From contig NZ_JAAIXZ010000006.1 in the NCBI RefSeq assembly GCF_010894435.1, positions 124,001-188,000 on the forward strand: 64,000 bases of DNA. Reading direction: 5' to 3'. A model generated the notes under the pieces. The model did not search any database. It had not been told where the DNA came from and was given only the letters and a program-made list of their open reading frames with translations. Below are positions 16,635 to 26,405 of this stretch, piece by piece (within the stretch, counting starts at the first letter, position 1; each line of letters opens with the position of its first letter). The translations under genes were made by a program, and so were the position numbers. Source of the stretch: Pyxidicoccus trucidator (GTDB lineage Bacteria; Myxococcota; Myxococcia; Myxococcales; Myxococcaceae).

Positions 16635-19319
16635 ATGAGTCCTCCCGTCTCTTCCCTTCGGAGCTGGCTGGGTGCCCTGGTGCTCGGCTGCTGCACTCTC
16701 GGGGCCCTGCCCGCGTGGGCCCTCTGTCCGGCGCCGGTGGGTGCCTCGCTGCGCATCAAGACCTGGAACCTCAATCTCCAGGTGGCGCCCAACAACACGG
16801 AGAGCAACTACGGCAGGCCCCATGTCGAGCGGGCCCGCGACATCGCGAGGCAGATCCTGGCCGAGGACCCGGACGTCGTGGTGCTCAGCGAGGCCAACGA
16901 GGACGCCGCGCGCGACGTGCTGGTGAAGGAGCTGTCCACCCGCTACCCGAACTACATCTACACCCTGGACGAGCACGACACCGACAACGACAGCGGGTTG
17001 ATGCTCTTCTCCAAGTATGGCTTCGCCGCGCTGGACAGGACCCTCAATGACGAAGGCTTCCAGGAGACGTGGCACGACGGCTACTACGACGAGAACATCG
17101 CGAGCTGGGACATCTACAGCAGCGACAACACCAACGGCGCGGACGCCTGGTCCAACAAGGGCTTCGCGCTGGTGCGCATCCTCAACGAGTGCGATGGCCG
17201 GCTGCCGTTCAATGTCGGCTTCACCCACATGCAGTCCAGCCTTCCGGACACGGAGGCCTGGCGCTTCTACGAGGACTTCGACGACCGCCGGGGCCAGCTC
17301 CAGACGATACGCAGCATCGTCGAGGCGTCCATCAGCCAGCTCAGCCGCAACGTCCAACCCATCTACATCCTGGGCGACCTGAACATCGACGGCAGCCGCC
17401 ACCACGAGAGCACCGTCCGCCCTCCCTTCATCCCCGTCTGTGGCCAAGACTTCATGGGCAACCTCTACTGCGACGGTGACCCGGACCTGGACGCGGTGAG
17501 TTGGAAGCCGTTCACGGAATGGCAATACACCTTCCATGACACCAAGAGCGACCATGGCGGCTACTGGGCCTGCCAGAACGCGCCATGCACCTACGACCCT
17601 GCCACCAACGCGGGTACGTTCTTCGTCGACAGCTGGGCCTATGAGACTTCGCCACTGGACGTGGGGCAGACGCACTCGTCCTCCAACAACGGCGGCGCCA
17701 CCGAGTTCACCGGCCCTACCGACGGCGAGCGCCTGGACTACATCCTCCACAACAAGCCCTTGAACCATGAGCGCGAGTACTGCACCCAGCACCTCACCCG
17801 CGCGGTGCAGGGCAGGGAATGGTCGGACCACCTCTCCGTCACCATCGACGTGAACCGGGCGGCGCCACGGTGCAGCCCGCACCCGCGCAAGGTGGACGAC
17901 GTGAACAACCCCACGCCCGGCATCACCCACCCGAACGGGCCCGAGCCGGTGGTGTTCAACCTCGCGGACCCCAGCTCACCGCAGGCGAAGACCGTCACCT
18001 TCGCGGATGGCCGGCTCACCTTTCCCGGCAGCATGCAGTGGTACGTGCTGGACCAGGCGGAGCCCTTCCGGGTGACGATGACGGGCTCCCGCGTGAGCTG
18101 GATGGTGTACCAGGGCAGCGACCTGTCCCGGCCCCTGACTCCCTTCGATGGTGAGTGCGAGGAGGTGAAGGAGACCCGGAGCTTCCAGTGTACGTATCCC
18201 GCGCCCAGGCCTCCCTACTTCGTGCGCGTCTTCGCGGTGGACACCCGGGCGTCCGACCCCAACGCGAAGCCGGACCGCACGGTGGGAGACATGCCGTACA
18301 CCGTCCAGTTCCACCGCTTCGACTGCTCGTCCCCCGCGGAGGCCTGCCCCCTGGAGCCCGCGGTGGCCCTGACGCGCCAGTGGCCCGACCGGCGCCTCAA
18401 TGCCAACGAGACCATGTACTTCAAGTTCGTCACCGCGCACGACCGCCTGGACAATCCGCCGCGGGTGACGTTCCACGTCCAGACCTCGCTGCCTCCCAAG
18501 TCGACGGACCCGGTGGTGTTCAGCCCGTCGCCCTTCGGCGCGGAGCTGGCGGACCGGTCCGACAATCAGCTCCCAACCGGCATCACCTCCGTGGAGCCGT
18601 GGACGGCCATCCCGGGCGGCCACGTGCAGGTCCACACGGCCAGGTCGGGGGCGTTGCCTGGCACCGCGAACAAGCTGCCGGAGAAATACCTGCTCCGGGT
18701 GCTTCGCGACATGGCGTATGTGAGCCAGCCAGTCGACCTGAAGGTCTGGTTCGAGACGTCACTGAGCTACTTCCACCCGCTGCAGCTTGCCTGTGAGGTC
18801 GAGGAGACCGACCTGGGTGGCGACGACATCTGGACCCGCTTCGTCTTCGACGGGCCCAATCAGCTATCGAAGTGCCGCGAGTCCAGCGGCCCGGCCTACC
18901 TCGACTGCTTCTGGGTGTCGCGCCTGTACGACGGAGACGGGTCCGCGGATGCGACAAACGAGATGTACGACGGCTCACTGCTGAGCGAGGCCGGTACCGG
19001 CGACCCGAACCGGGCCTTGCCGCACGCGCTCACCGGCGCCTTCCAGAAGAGCGTGGTGCCCAACCTGTGGCAGGACGGCGAGGGAATTGGCGGGGAGCAG
19101 TACCTGCAGCCCCGGCCCGACGTCCTTCGCATCAAGGCGCTGCCCGCGTCGCTCGCGGACAGGGACGCGGCCGCCGCGAAGTACACCTGGCGGGCGGATG
19201 ACGACGAGTACTGGTACGACATGGTGTACCGCCTGAGCCACTCGCGGCCCGCCTGCCACGTGGGCCCGGATGACGGCTGCCCCTCGGGCACGGCCTGCAA
19301 GGCGGGGAAGTGCCAATGA
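16635..19319 (+). CDS. Secreted endonuclease/exonuclease/phosphatase-family protein
   Basis: The 894-residue exported protein has a signal peptide (about 5-30). Its N-terminal domain (about 38-410) is of the endonuclease/exonuclease/phosphatase fold, also seen in DNase I and sphingomyelinases. Visible motifs are KTWNLNLQ, a glutamate in VVLSEANED, the catalytic GDLNIDGS and the final SDHLSV. The remaining 480 residues are beta-rich without a recognised domain and end in a cysteine cluster (CHVGPDDGCPSGTACKAGKC). The substrate could be nucleic acid or phospholipid. The ATG has GGAG upstream. The stop overlaps the next start (ATGA), so both products are probably made together. Confidence 0.87.
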   Translation: MSPPVSSLRSWLGALVLGCCTLGALPAWALCPAPVGASLRIKTWNLNLQVAPNNTESNYGRPHVERARDIARQILAEDPDVVVLSEANEDAARDVLVKELSTRYPNYIYTLDEHDTDNDSGLMLFSKYGFAALDRTLNDEGFQETWHDGYYDENIASWDIYSSDNTNGADAWSNKGFALVRILNECDGRLPFNVGFTHMQSSLPDTEAWRFYEDFDDRRGQLQTIRSIVEASISQLSRNVQPIYILGDLNIDGSRHHESTVRPPFIPVCGQDFMGNLYCDGDPDLDAVSWKPFTEWQYTFHDTKSDHGGYWACQNAPCTYDPATNAGTFFVDSWAYETSPLDVGQTHSSSNNGGATEFTGPTDGERLDYILHNKPLNHEREYCTQHLTRAVQGREWSDHLSVTIDVNRAAPRCSPHPRKVDDVNNPTPGITHPNGPEPVVFNLADPSSPQAKTVTFADGRLTFPGSMQWYVLDQAEPFRVTMTGSRVSWMVYQGSDLSRPLTPFDGECEEVKETRSFQCTYPAPRPPYFVRVFAVDTRASDPNAKPDRTVGDMPYTVQFHRFDCSSPAEACPLEPAVALTRQWPDRRLNANETMYFKFVTAHDRLDNPPRVTFHVQTSLPPKSTDPVVFSPSPFGAELADRSDNQLPTGITSVEPWTAIPGGHVQVHTARSGALPGTANKLPEKYLLRVLRDMAYVSQPVDLKVWFETSLSYFHPLQLACEVEETDLGGDDIWTRFVFDGPNQLSKCRESSGPAYLDCFWVSRLYDGDGSADATNEMYDGSLLSEAGTGDPNRALPHALTGAFQKSVVPNLWQDGEGIGGEQYLQPRPDVLRIKALPASLADRDAAAAKYTWRADDDEYWYDMVYRLSHSRPACHVGPDDGCPSGTACKAGKCQ

Positions 19320-21193
19320 GCTCTCCGCGCTCGCGCCGCTTCCCGCCCTCCGTCGCTCACTCCGTCGCGGCTCCCCTTCCCATGCGAAATGTCCTGCCGT
19401 GGGCCCTGGCCCTGCTGACGCTCCTCTCCCTCCACGCCTCCGCCGCGACGCGGATGCCCGTCATCGACCGCCGCATGGAGCGCCCGGCCGCCATGGTGGA
19501 CCAGCATGGACAGTTGTCCGTGCTGCAGCGCACCATCGCGTTCCCAGCGGGCACCAACGCCATCGAGTTCGACTACTTCGTGGACTCGGAGGAGGGAAAG
19601 GACTTCCTGCGGGTGTATGTGAATGACCTCGTCAACCCGGTGTGGTCCATGTCCGGGCTGAACCGCCGGGGCCGCATGCGTCTCAACGTGGCCGCCAGCG
19701 GAAACGTGAAGGTGCGCTTCGCCTACCAGAAGGATGCGGCCGGCACCGAGGGGACGGACACCGCCTGGGTGGACGACGTGGCGGCGTTCTCCTCGGGAGG
19801 GCACGGGCGCTTCGAGATTCACCGCTTCGACGCGCTGACGAACGCAGTCCCCGTGGGCTGGTTGGCGGCGGGCTTCGGTGGCGGATGGCAGCCCAGCACT
19901 CCGGGCGTCCAGCAGAGCGTCGCGAGGCCGGGGGCGCAGGCAGGAAAGGACAACAGCGCGTCATACATGGAGCGCACCCTCACCTGGAGCTCCCCGGCGT
20001 GCACCCCCAGCTGCCCTCCGTGGAAGGGCACGTTGGAGTTCGACGCCTTCGTGGACTCGGAGGCTGGAGACCGGCTCAACGTCTACATCTTCGACGTGAT
20101 GGCGCCGAAGCCGGGCCCGCCGGTGTGGTCGGCGTCCGGGCGCAACCAGGCCTCGCACGTCCGGCTGAACGTGGGCGCGGGCACGAAGAAGGTCCGCTTC
20201 GCGTACGTGAAGAACGGGAGCGGCAGCGAGGGCCTGGACACCGCCCGGGTGGACCGGGTGACGGTTCGAGACGGCGCGGGCCGCGTGGTGGAGGCGCATG
20301 ACTTCTCCGGGCGCACGCCGGACACGTCACCCATTCGCGTGGGCAGCGGCCCGGTGGAGTGGACGGGTGGAGGGACCCATGGGGGCTGGACGGTGGTGCG
20401 TGCCATGCCGAATACCGCCTATGTCCCGTCGCAGCAGGTGGGACAGGCCTGGGCGCCCGACTGGGCCGTCTTCGCGGAGCCGGTGGTGGATGGCGTGGTG
20501 CGGGGCACGGACCTGAAGAACGCCACGCGCTTCCTGGTGGTGGACCAGGGCAACCCGGCGCATGCGCCCACGCAGGTGGCACTCGTGCACTCGAAGGACT
20601 CGGGTTCGCTGTATGCCTCGCTGAAGCTCGCGGGCAATGGCGCGGCCCCGGGCGAGGAAGGCGGCACGGTGACGCTGTGGCTGGACGATGGGCGGCTCAC
20701 CACGCTCCAGGGGCAGGGTTGCCCGGCCAGCCCCGCCTCGCCCGGACCGGAGGACCGGCGCCTCCGCTTCAGCTACACCCTTCCCCCCGGAGAGACGGTG
20801 GCGAAGGTGACGGCGCAGGCCCAGGGGAAGGGAACCTGCACGGGAGCCTTCGACGCGGCCCACAGTCCCGAGCTGTGGGGCTGGACGGCGCGCGTGTCCG
20901 AGCCCGCGGATGAGCTGGGCACCGTGCATGTGGAGGTGCGCGTCCAGCTCCCCGCGGGAGCGCTCGCCGAGCAGCGCGTGGGCCTGGGGTTGAAGCATGA
21001 GCCCGCGTATCCCGGGGGCGCGCTCATCCACCTGCCCTTTGCCGACGATGGAGTCGGCCCCACCGATGGCGACGTGTGGAGCTGGGAGACGGTGAGCCTT
21101 GCGTACACGGAGGGGGCTCCCGAGCTGTCCGAGAACCCCTATCCGGCCTGCTGCTACCCCTACCCGAGCCGGCCCGGCATGGCGGGGTGGTAG
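19316..21193 (+). CDS. Secreted protein with two repeated beta-sandwich modules
   Basis: The 625-residue product has a hydrophobic export segment around residues 23-45. Two homologous modules follow, at about 55-165 and 220-335. Each contains EFD-FVDSE, LNVY or LRVYV, VWS-SG-N, RLNV and VRFAY-K-GSEG-DTA-VD. This regular pattern suggests a carbohydrate- or surface-binding jelly-roll. The C-terminal third (about 390-625: WAVFAEPVVDGVV, VTLWLDDGR) resembles a sugar-binding beta-sandwich, but I cannot assign it. The ATG at 19316 overlaps the stop of the phosphatase-fold gene; an ATG at 19382 directly before the hydrophobic segment is an alternative. No catalytic motif is seen. Confidence 0.8.
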   Translation: MSSPRSRRFPPSVAHSVAAPLPMRNVLPWALALLTLLSLHASAATRMPVIDRRMERPAAMVDQHGQLSVLQRTIAFPAGTNAIEFDYFVDSEEGKDFLRVYVNDLVNPVWSMSGLNRRGRMRLNVAASGNVKVRFAYQKDAAGTEGTDTAWVDDVAAFSSGGHGRFEIHRFDALTNAVPVGWLAAGFGGGWQPSTPGVQQSVARPGAQAGKDNSASYMERTLTWSSPACTPSCPPWKGTLEFDAFVDSEAGDRLNVYIFDVMAPKPGPPVWSASGRNQASHVRLNVGAGTKKVRFAYVKNGSGSEGLDTARVDRVTVRDGAGRVVEAHDFSGRTPDTSPIRVGSGPVEWTGGGTHGGWTVVRAMPNTAYVPSQQVGQAWAPDWAVFAEPVVDGVVRGTDLKNATRFLVVDQGNPAHAPTQVALVHSKDSGSLYASLKLAGNGAAPGEEGGTVTLWLDDGRLTTLQGQGCPASPASPGPEDRRLRFSYTLPPGETVAKVTAQAQGKGTCTGAFDAAHSPELWGWTARVSEPADELGTVHVEVRVQLPAGALAEQRVGLGLKHEPAYPGGALIHLPFADDGVGPTDGDVWSWETVSLAYTEGAPELSENPYPACCYPYPSRPGMAGW

Positions 21194-21633
21194 GGCGGTC
21201 GGCGAACGGTGATGTGCTTCGCCAGGCAGTGTGCCAGGTACCTCACCCCGGGGCGGACGGGAACGCAGCCGCGCTCGCACTGGCCTGGAATTGGTTTGCC
21301 ATAGACCGGGAAACGTCCGGTACGCCCCTCCACACCCTGCCGACACCGTCGAAGCAAGCAGGCCGGTGCGGCCCATCCCTCTATCCGGCGTATGCCATTG
21401 CGCCCTCCCTGGGAGCAGATGGCCGCGTCGACGCGCCCGCCCAAGATTCCTGCTCACCGCGAGGCGCATCACGCCTCTTCCTCGCAAACCAATCATGGTC
21501 CTCATGGCCAACCAACCCACTGCAAACGGACGGGTGACCGCTACCGCTTCACGCCGAACATCTTGAGTGGTGCGTCGCCTGTGCCGATTGCCCAGGCCAG
21601 CGCTGAGTTTGCAAATCAAGGAGAGGAGTGCCG
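21194..21633. other. 440-bp intergenic region without a clear gene
   Basis: No convincing gene. A minus-strand frame around 21160-21444 encodes a few paired cysteines (CERGC) but has no start signal or recognisable domain. The last 30 bp carry the ribosome site (GGAGAGGAG) of the carboxylesterase gene. Confidence 0.5.
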
Positions 21634-23277
21634 ATGATCATCGAAACAGACAAGGGACGTGTCGAAGGAACAACCGAGGAAGGCCTTCACGTATTCAAGG
21701 GCATCCCCTACGCGGCGCCGCCGGTGGACGACCTGCGCTGGCATCCGCCGCAGGCGGTCGCCGACTGGGAGGACGTACTCAAGGCCGACACCTTCGGACG
21801 AGCCTGCATCCAGCCTGTCTATGAGGACTCGCTGGATGGCTCCGAGCCCGTGGGCGACCAGAGCGAGGACTGCCTGTATCTGAACGTCTGGACGCCCGGC
21901 GTCGACGCATCGCAGCTCAAGCCGGTCATGGTGTGGATCCACGGTGGCGCCTTCAAGGTGGGTGCCTCCCACATCACGATGTTCAGCGGCTTGCCCCTGG
22001 CGCAGAAGGGCGCCGTGGTCGTCAGCGTCAACTATCGCCTCGGCAATCTTGGCTTCTTCGCGCATCCTGCCCTCGAGGAGGAGACGGAGGGAGAGGGTCC
22101 GGTGAACTTCGGGCTCCAGGACCAGATCGCGGCGCTGGAGTGGGTCAAGCGCAACATCGCCGCGTTCGGAGGCGACCCGAACAATGTGACCCTCTTCGGC
22201 CAGTCGGCCGGCGGCGTGAGCGTGCTCGCCCTGTTCGCCTCGCCGCTGGCGACCGGGCTGTTCCGCAGGGGCATCTCGCAGAGCCCGTATGCGATTCCCG
22301 AGCACACGCGGGAGAAGGCCATCGAAATGGGCACCACCGTGGCGAGGGCGCTGTTCAAGCTGGGCCCCGATGCCACGGCAGCCGAGCTACGGAGGGTGCC
22401 GGCCGAGGTCTTCGCCTCCACGGTGATGGAGGGCCCGGACGGGCAGCCGGTTCCGGTCGGTGGGCTGGCCCCGGTGCCCGCGGTCGACGGCGTGGTGCTG
22501 AAGAAGACCATCCGGCAAGCCTTCAAGGACGGCGATCAGAAGGCGCTGCCGCTGATCATCGGGAGCACCAGCAACGAAGCCAGCGTGCTCGCGGCATTCA
22601 AGCTGGAGCCGACCGCCGTGCTGGCCGCGTTCGTCAATGCCGCCGGCGAGGACGCGGCGACCGTATTGCAAGAGCTGAAGGGCCTCTACGCCAACGATCC
22701 GGAGGTCGACCCCAAGGAGCTCGACAGCAACCGACGCTTTGCCCCCCTGCTGCTGCGCGACATGCTGTTCACCATGCAGGCCCGCTGGATCTCGGACCAA
22801 CACTCGAAGAAGTCGTCGAGCTGGCGTTACTACTTCAGCTACGTCACGGAGGCCGACCGCCAGGAGAATCCCTACGGCGTCGCTCACGGAAACGAGGTCG
22901 TCTACACCATGGGCACGGGCGACATCTTCGTGGGGAGCAAGGACGTTTTCACGGATAACGACCGGGCGGTGTCCGAGAAGGTCGTCGACTACTGGTACTC
23001 GTTCGCAAACACCGGCATCCCCAGCGGGAGCGTGGCGTGGACCAAGAACGAGTACGGGGTCCTCGCGCCGAAGGACAACACCCTGAAGCTGGACGAGGCA
23101 ATCACTCTCCAGAAGAACTTCCGGAGAGCCCGTCTCGACCGTTTCATCCTGATGTATCCCATCCTGGAGGCGGTGCTCTCGGGCGAGAATGCGGAGGAGG
23201 CCGAAGCGACCGAGACGGGCGCGTATGCAGACCACGAACCCACACCCGAGCCGGCCCCTCCAGGGGGCCACTCGTGA
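21634..23277 (+). CDS. Type B carboxylesterase/lipase family protein
   Basis: The 547-residue alpha/beta hydrolase belongs to the carboxylesterase type B (cholinesterase-like) family. The nucleophile elbow is GQSAGG with Ser191, the oxyanion-hole HGGAF is at about 103-107, and the SEDCLYLNVW signature is at about 77-86. Glu in STSNEAS (about 313) and His in AHGNEV (about 418) fit the remaining triad. No signal peptide is visible, so it is probably cytoplasmic or exported by another route. The C-terminus ends in a Pro/Glu/His tail. The ATG is chosen for the strong GGAGAGGAG site 5 nt upstream; a GTG lies two codons earlier. Confidence 0.93.
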   Translation: MIIETDKGRVEGTTEEGLHVFKGIPYAAPPVDDLRWHPPQAVADWEDVLKADTFGRACIQPVYEDSLDGSEPVGDQSEDCLYLNVWTPGVDASQLKPVMVWIHGGAFKVGASHITMFSGLPLAQKGAVVVSVNYRLGNLGFFAHPALEEETEGEGPVNFGLQDQIAALEWVKRNIAAFGGDPNNVTLFGQSAGGVSVLALFASPLATGLFRRGISQSPYAIPEHTREKAIEMGTTVARALFKLGPDATAAELRRVPAEVFASTVMEGPDGQPVPVGGLAPVPAVDGVVLKKTIRQAFKDGDQKALPLIIGSTSNEASVLAAFKLEPTAVLAAFVNAAGEDAATVLQELKGLYANDPEVDPKELDSNRRFAPLLLRDMLFTMQARWISDQHSKKSSSWRYYFSYVTEADRQENPYGVAHGNEVVYTMGTGDIFVGSKDVFTDNDRAVSEKVVDYWYSFANTGIPSGSVAWTKNEYGVLAPKDNTLKLDEAITLQKNFRRARLDRFILMYPILEAVLSGENAEEAEATETGAYADHEPTPEPAPPGGHS

Positions 23278-23350
23278 AGGGAGCACACCTCCTGGACGAC
23301 TGAGCCTGGCAGGGCGTGGGCAACAGGGAGGGCCAGGGTAAGCTCCAACC

Positions 23351-23902
23351 ATGGCCCTGCCCCCTGACGAATACGCGCGCGCCGCGGTGGACGCGGCGCT
23401 GCACGTTCAAGTCGAGATTGAGCGCGTCGAACTGCCGCCCGGCAAGTCGGGCGAGGCGGTGGTGGTGGGACGGGTGGCGCGCGTGTTCCGAGGCGCTCCA
23501 GAGCTGCTCTCCTCGCGCATCTCCTTCGAGGTGAGCTGCCTCCGCGAAGACGACCATGACCTCCCGCCGGGCGGCACGCTCTGGACACGCGGGGAGGACC
23601 TGGAGCAGGCGAAGGTGCTCGAGACCTACCTCGACCGGGACGACCAGGGGCGCTTCCATGTTCCCCTGTGGCAATCCTTCATCATCGACGAGGTGACGGA
23701 CACGCCGTTGTTCCTCGTCACCGAGGAGGAGGCCCGCAGGCTGGAGGATGAGTTCGGGCCTCCACGGACGCGAGCGCGCCGACTCCGCTACGCGATGGCC
23801 CTTGTCCTGCATCATGGCCTGGTGCTCCTCCTGGGCCTCGGGGGGCTGGCCGCGATCGGCTACTTCGCCTGGACACTGGTGGAGTGGCAGCGCGCGCCGT
23901 GA
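23351..23902 (+). CDS. Hypothetical protein with C-terminal membrane anchor
   Basis: The 183-residue protein is soluble and acidic over most of its length. A single strongly hydrophobic segment near the C-terminus (about 155-177) probably anchors it in the membrane with the main domain in the cytoplasm. The N-terminal region (VEIERVELPPGKSGEAVVVGRVARVFRG) looks like a small beta-barrel domain. I do not recognise the family. It lies between two esterase genes on the same strand, 73 bp after the first; no functional link is evident. Confidence 0.7.
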   Translation: MALPPDEYARAAVDAALHVQVEIERVELPPGKSGEAVVVGRVARVFRGAPELLSSRISFEVSCLREDDHDLPPGGTLWTRGEDLEQAKVLETYLDRDDQGRFHVPLWQSFIIDEVTDTPLFLVTEEEARRLEDEFGPPRTRARRLRYAMALVLHHGLVLLLGLGGLAAIGYFAWTLVEWQRAP

Positions 23903-24044
23903 CCCGCGCGGCTCAGGCAGCCGCATCTTGCAAGGCGGCGCATGGCAATCCACCAGGGTCGTGGTGGGCGCGAACGGCCGGTGGCGTGTGCACGACGTCG
24001 GCATGCGCTTCGCAGATGAAGCCTCCCCAGTAGAGGAGGCACGG

Positions 24045-25169
24045 ATGTCGCGCCGCATCGCACTTGCACTCACCGCCCTGGGGATGACACTCGCCATGCT
24101 GCCCTTCGCCCTGGTCCGTGCCTCGAACGCAACGGCACATGGGGAGCAAGGCTCGGGGCGGGGCGTGCCGCTCCTGGGCTTCGTCCGGGGCGATGCAGAG
24201 CTGCCACGGCACCTGGAATACGTGCGGCTCGACAGCCGCGCCCTCGATGGAAATCTGTTGGGGGACTCACGGACGCGGGAGCTGGGCGTGCTGCTTCCGC
24301 CCTCGTACTTCCACGCCCCCGAGCGCAGATTTCCGGTGGTGTACCTGCTCCATGGCCTGGGGCCGCGGGAGCACGGGCACCTGGGTTACGTGGGCGTGCA
24401 GCGCACCGCGTTCCACCAGATGGAGTCGGGCGAGCTTCCCGAGCACATCCTCGTCGCGGTGGATGGGACGACCTCGCTGGGTGGGAGCTACTACACGCGC
24501 TCGCCCACGACCGGGGACTTCGAGCAGTACGTGGTCCGTGAAGTCGTGGGGGCCGTGGACGCACGGTACCGGACGCGTGCCGAGGCGCAGTGGCGCGCGA
24601 TTGCCGGCTTCTCGATGGGCGGGCACGGCGCCATCAAGCTGGCCATGAAATACCCGGGCCTGTTCTCGAGCGTCGGCACCTTGAGCGCGAGCCCGCTGTC
24701 GCTCGAGCAGCGCAGGACGCTGTACCGTGACGCGCTGGCGAACAAGCCCGTGGCACGCGACGCCCGGGAGCTCATGGCGCTGTACCCGTTCGAGGACGCC
24801 TGGACGGTGGCGTCCATCTACGCCAAGGCCGCCGTGTTCTCACCCGCGCGGTCCCACCCCCCACTCTTCCTCGAGCTGCCGTTCCAGAGCGGACGCGACG
24901 ACGACCCGGTGTGGAGGCGGTGGCTGGAGGAGGATCCGCTCACGCTGCTGCCCCGGCACCATGCCGCGCTGCGCACGCTGGACCTGCTCTACATGGACCG
25001 GGGAAGCCAGGAGACCTTCCTCGGCGCGGAGGCGTTCGACCGTGCCCTCGAGTCCTTCGGGATTCCCTTCCGGCACCAGGTGTTCGAGGGCGGGCACGCG
25101 GATGACTTCCAGGACCGGCACCTGCGCATGCTGCGGAGCCTGGCGATGCGCTGGACCCCCGGCGCGTAG
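24045..25169 (+). CDS. Esterase D/putative esterase family alpha/beta hydrolase, exported
   Basis: The 374-residue protein has an N-terminal export segment (about 5-27). Its alpha/beta hydrolase domain has the nucleophile Ser190 in GFSMGGHGA, an oxyanion-hole block VVYLLHGLGPREHG (about 98-111), and a C-terminal histidine in FEGGHADDF. This matches the esterase D/feruloyl esterase family (PF00756 type). The frame is open from 23748, but the ATG at 24045 is preceded by GAGGAGG and starts the signal sequence. Likely hydrolyses an ester in the periplasm or outside the cell. Confidence 0.88.
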   Translation: MSRRIALALTALGMTLAMLPFALVRASNATAHGEQGSGRGVPLLGFVRGDAELPRHLEYVRLDSRALDGNLLGDSRTRELGVLLPPSYFHAPERRFPVVYLLHGLGPREHGHLGYVGVQRTAFHQMESGELPEHILVAVDGTTSLGGSYYTRSPTTGDFEQYVVREVVGAVDARYRTRAEAQWRAIAGFSMGGHGAIKLAMKYPGLFSSVGTLSASPLSLEQRRTLYRDALANKPVARDARELMALYPFEDAWTVASIYAKAAVFSPARSHPPLFLELPFQSGRDDDPVWRRWLEEDPLTLLPRHHAALRTLDLLYMDRGSQETFLGAEAFDRALESFGIPFRHQVFEGGHADDFQDRHLRMLRSLAMRWTPGA

Positions 25170-25225
25170 CGCTCGAGTGCGGGAGCCAGTATGCGGTGAT
25201 GTTTCCTGGAGCTTATCCTCTGGGA

Positions 25226-25555
25226 ATGCGAATCCTTGTCACCATGCTGTGGGCCCTGACGGTGGGATGTGCTTCGGAGACGCCACTCGCTGAACAGGAC
25301 ACCAGGCAGCTTCCAGCGGAAGACCCGCCTCCAGAGGAAGCGGTCGCTCCAGCGCCTGGGGATTCCTATCTTGCCTGCGGCTGTGGTTGCTGCGGCGGGG
25401 TCGCACCGGAGGTTCGTTGTCTCTCTCGGGGAGAGACGCTTCAGCCCATCATCGCCAGGGACAAGGAGCAGGCAGCGTCTCCGGACTGTCCGTTGCAAGG
25501 CTGCTTCATGCCGGTGAAGTACATGGTCTGCAATGCCGCTTCCCCCACACCGTAA
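25226..25555 (+). CDS. Small cysteine-rich lipoprotein
   Basis: The 109-residue product has a short signal and lipobox (LTVGC, Cys15). An acidic, proline-rich spacer follows, then a compact C-terminal region with eight cysteines, including the cluster CGCGCC near residues 52-57. This resembles a disulfide-rich or metal-binding knot. I do not know the family. The ATG is chosen for the signal sequence although the ribosome site is weak; a GTG at 25196 is possible. It lies between the esterase and the HXXEE gene. Confidence 0.65.
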   Translation: MRILVTMLWALTVGCASETPLAEQDTRQLPAEDPPPEEAVAPAPGDSYLACGCGCCGGVAPEVRCLSRGETLQPIIARDKEQAASPDCPLQGCFMPVKYMVCNAASPTP

Positions 25556-25570
25556 GCGGCGGGCGCGCTC

Positions 25571-26068
25571 ATGACCTCCAGCGGCCCGCGGCGGCGCTCC
25601 CCTGTCCTCTGGCTCTTTCCCATCGCCTTCGCCCTCCACAACCTGGAGGAGGCCATCTGGCTTCCGGGCTGGTCCCGGTACGCGGGCCGCTTTCACCCGC
25701 CGGTTGGCGCGGTCGAGCTCCGCTTCGCGTTGGCCGTGCTCACCGTGGGCGGCTTCCTTCTCACGGCAATGGCGCTGCGACGCGGGGGGCGCTGGTTCCT
25801 CGCGCTCACCGGCCTGTGGGGCGTGATGCTCCTCAACGTTCTCTTCCCGCACCTGCTCGCCACCGTGGCGCTGGGCCGATACGCGCCGGGCCTGGCCACC
25901 GCCCTGCTCCTCATCCTCCCCGTGAACGCGTACCTCCTGCGCCGCGCCTTCCAGGAGCGAGCCTTGACTCCGGGCCGCTTCGCCAGGGCCTGTGCTGTCG
26001 TTGCCCTTGTGATTGTGGGCGCAATCCCCCTGCTCTTCTGGCTGGGGCGCTTTCTGTTCGCGGCCTGA
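25571..26068 (+). CDS. HXXEE-domain membrane protein
   Basis: The 165-residue integral membrane protein starts with the family signature HNLEEAIWLPGW (about 22-33), which gives the HXXEE name. It has about four to five hydrophobic segments (near 12-28, 50-65, 72-95, 100-118 and 140-163). The conserved His and Glu residues near the first membrane segment suggest a metal- or proton-linked activity, but no function is established for the family. It starts 15 bp after the cysteine-rich lipoprotein gene. Confidence 0.82.
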   Translation: MTSSGPRRRSPVLWLFPIAFALHNLEEAIWLPGWSRYAGRFHPPVGAVELRFALAVLTVGGFLLTAMALRRGGRWFLALTGLWGVMLLNVLFPHLLATVALGRYAPGLATALLLILPVNAYLLRRAFQERALTPGRFARACAVVALVIVGAIPLLFWLGRFLFAA

Positions 26069-26205
26069 GCGCCCCGCGACGCCCACGAGCCGCTCCAGTC
26101 CGAAGGGGCGCGGCTTAAAGCGGCGGGCTGCTGCTAGCGCCGTGCTCCCCGGGCGCGCTCCCTTGCCCGGTTTCCGCACTGCCAAGCTGCGGGCGTACGC
26201 CACCG

Positions 26206-26307
26206 GCCCGAGCTGGAACTGTCCGACGCGCGCGCCCATCGGGGCCGAGCTGGAGCTGTCCGACGCGCGCGCACCACCTGCCCGAGCGGGCGCTGTCGGA
26301 CGCGCGC
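26206..26307. repeat. Three tandem copies of a 37-bp-period repeat (left flank of toxin module)
   Basis: Copies begin at 26206, 26243 and 26280, exactly 37 bp apart. The conserved core is CCGAGCTGGAGCTGTCCGAC followed by GCGCGC. The third copy is more diverged (GAGCGGGCGCTGTCGGAC). Two further copies lie after the immunity gene (28116 and 28152) in the same orientation. The stretch sits in the 337-bp gap 26069-26405, which otherwise holds no gene. Confidence 0.8.
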
Positions 26308-26405
26308 TCCTCCATCGGCTCTCGCTGTTGGGACGTGCTGATATGCTCCAGCGGAGAACCGGAGCCGTGACCCGCAGCACCTTGCTTGATTGAAAGGACG
26401 TGGCC

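Noticed and set aside
26206..26307. Tandem 37-bp repeats as a CRISPR array
   Set aside because: Copies touch without spacers of independent sequence, there are only three, they differ from each other, and no cas gene is present.
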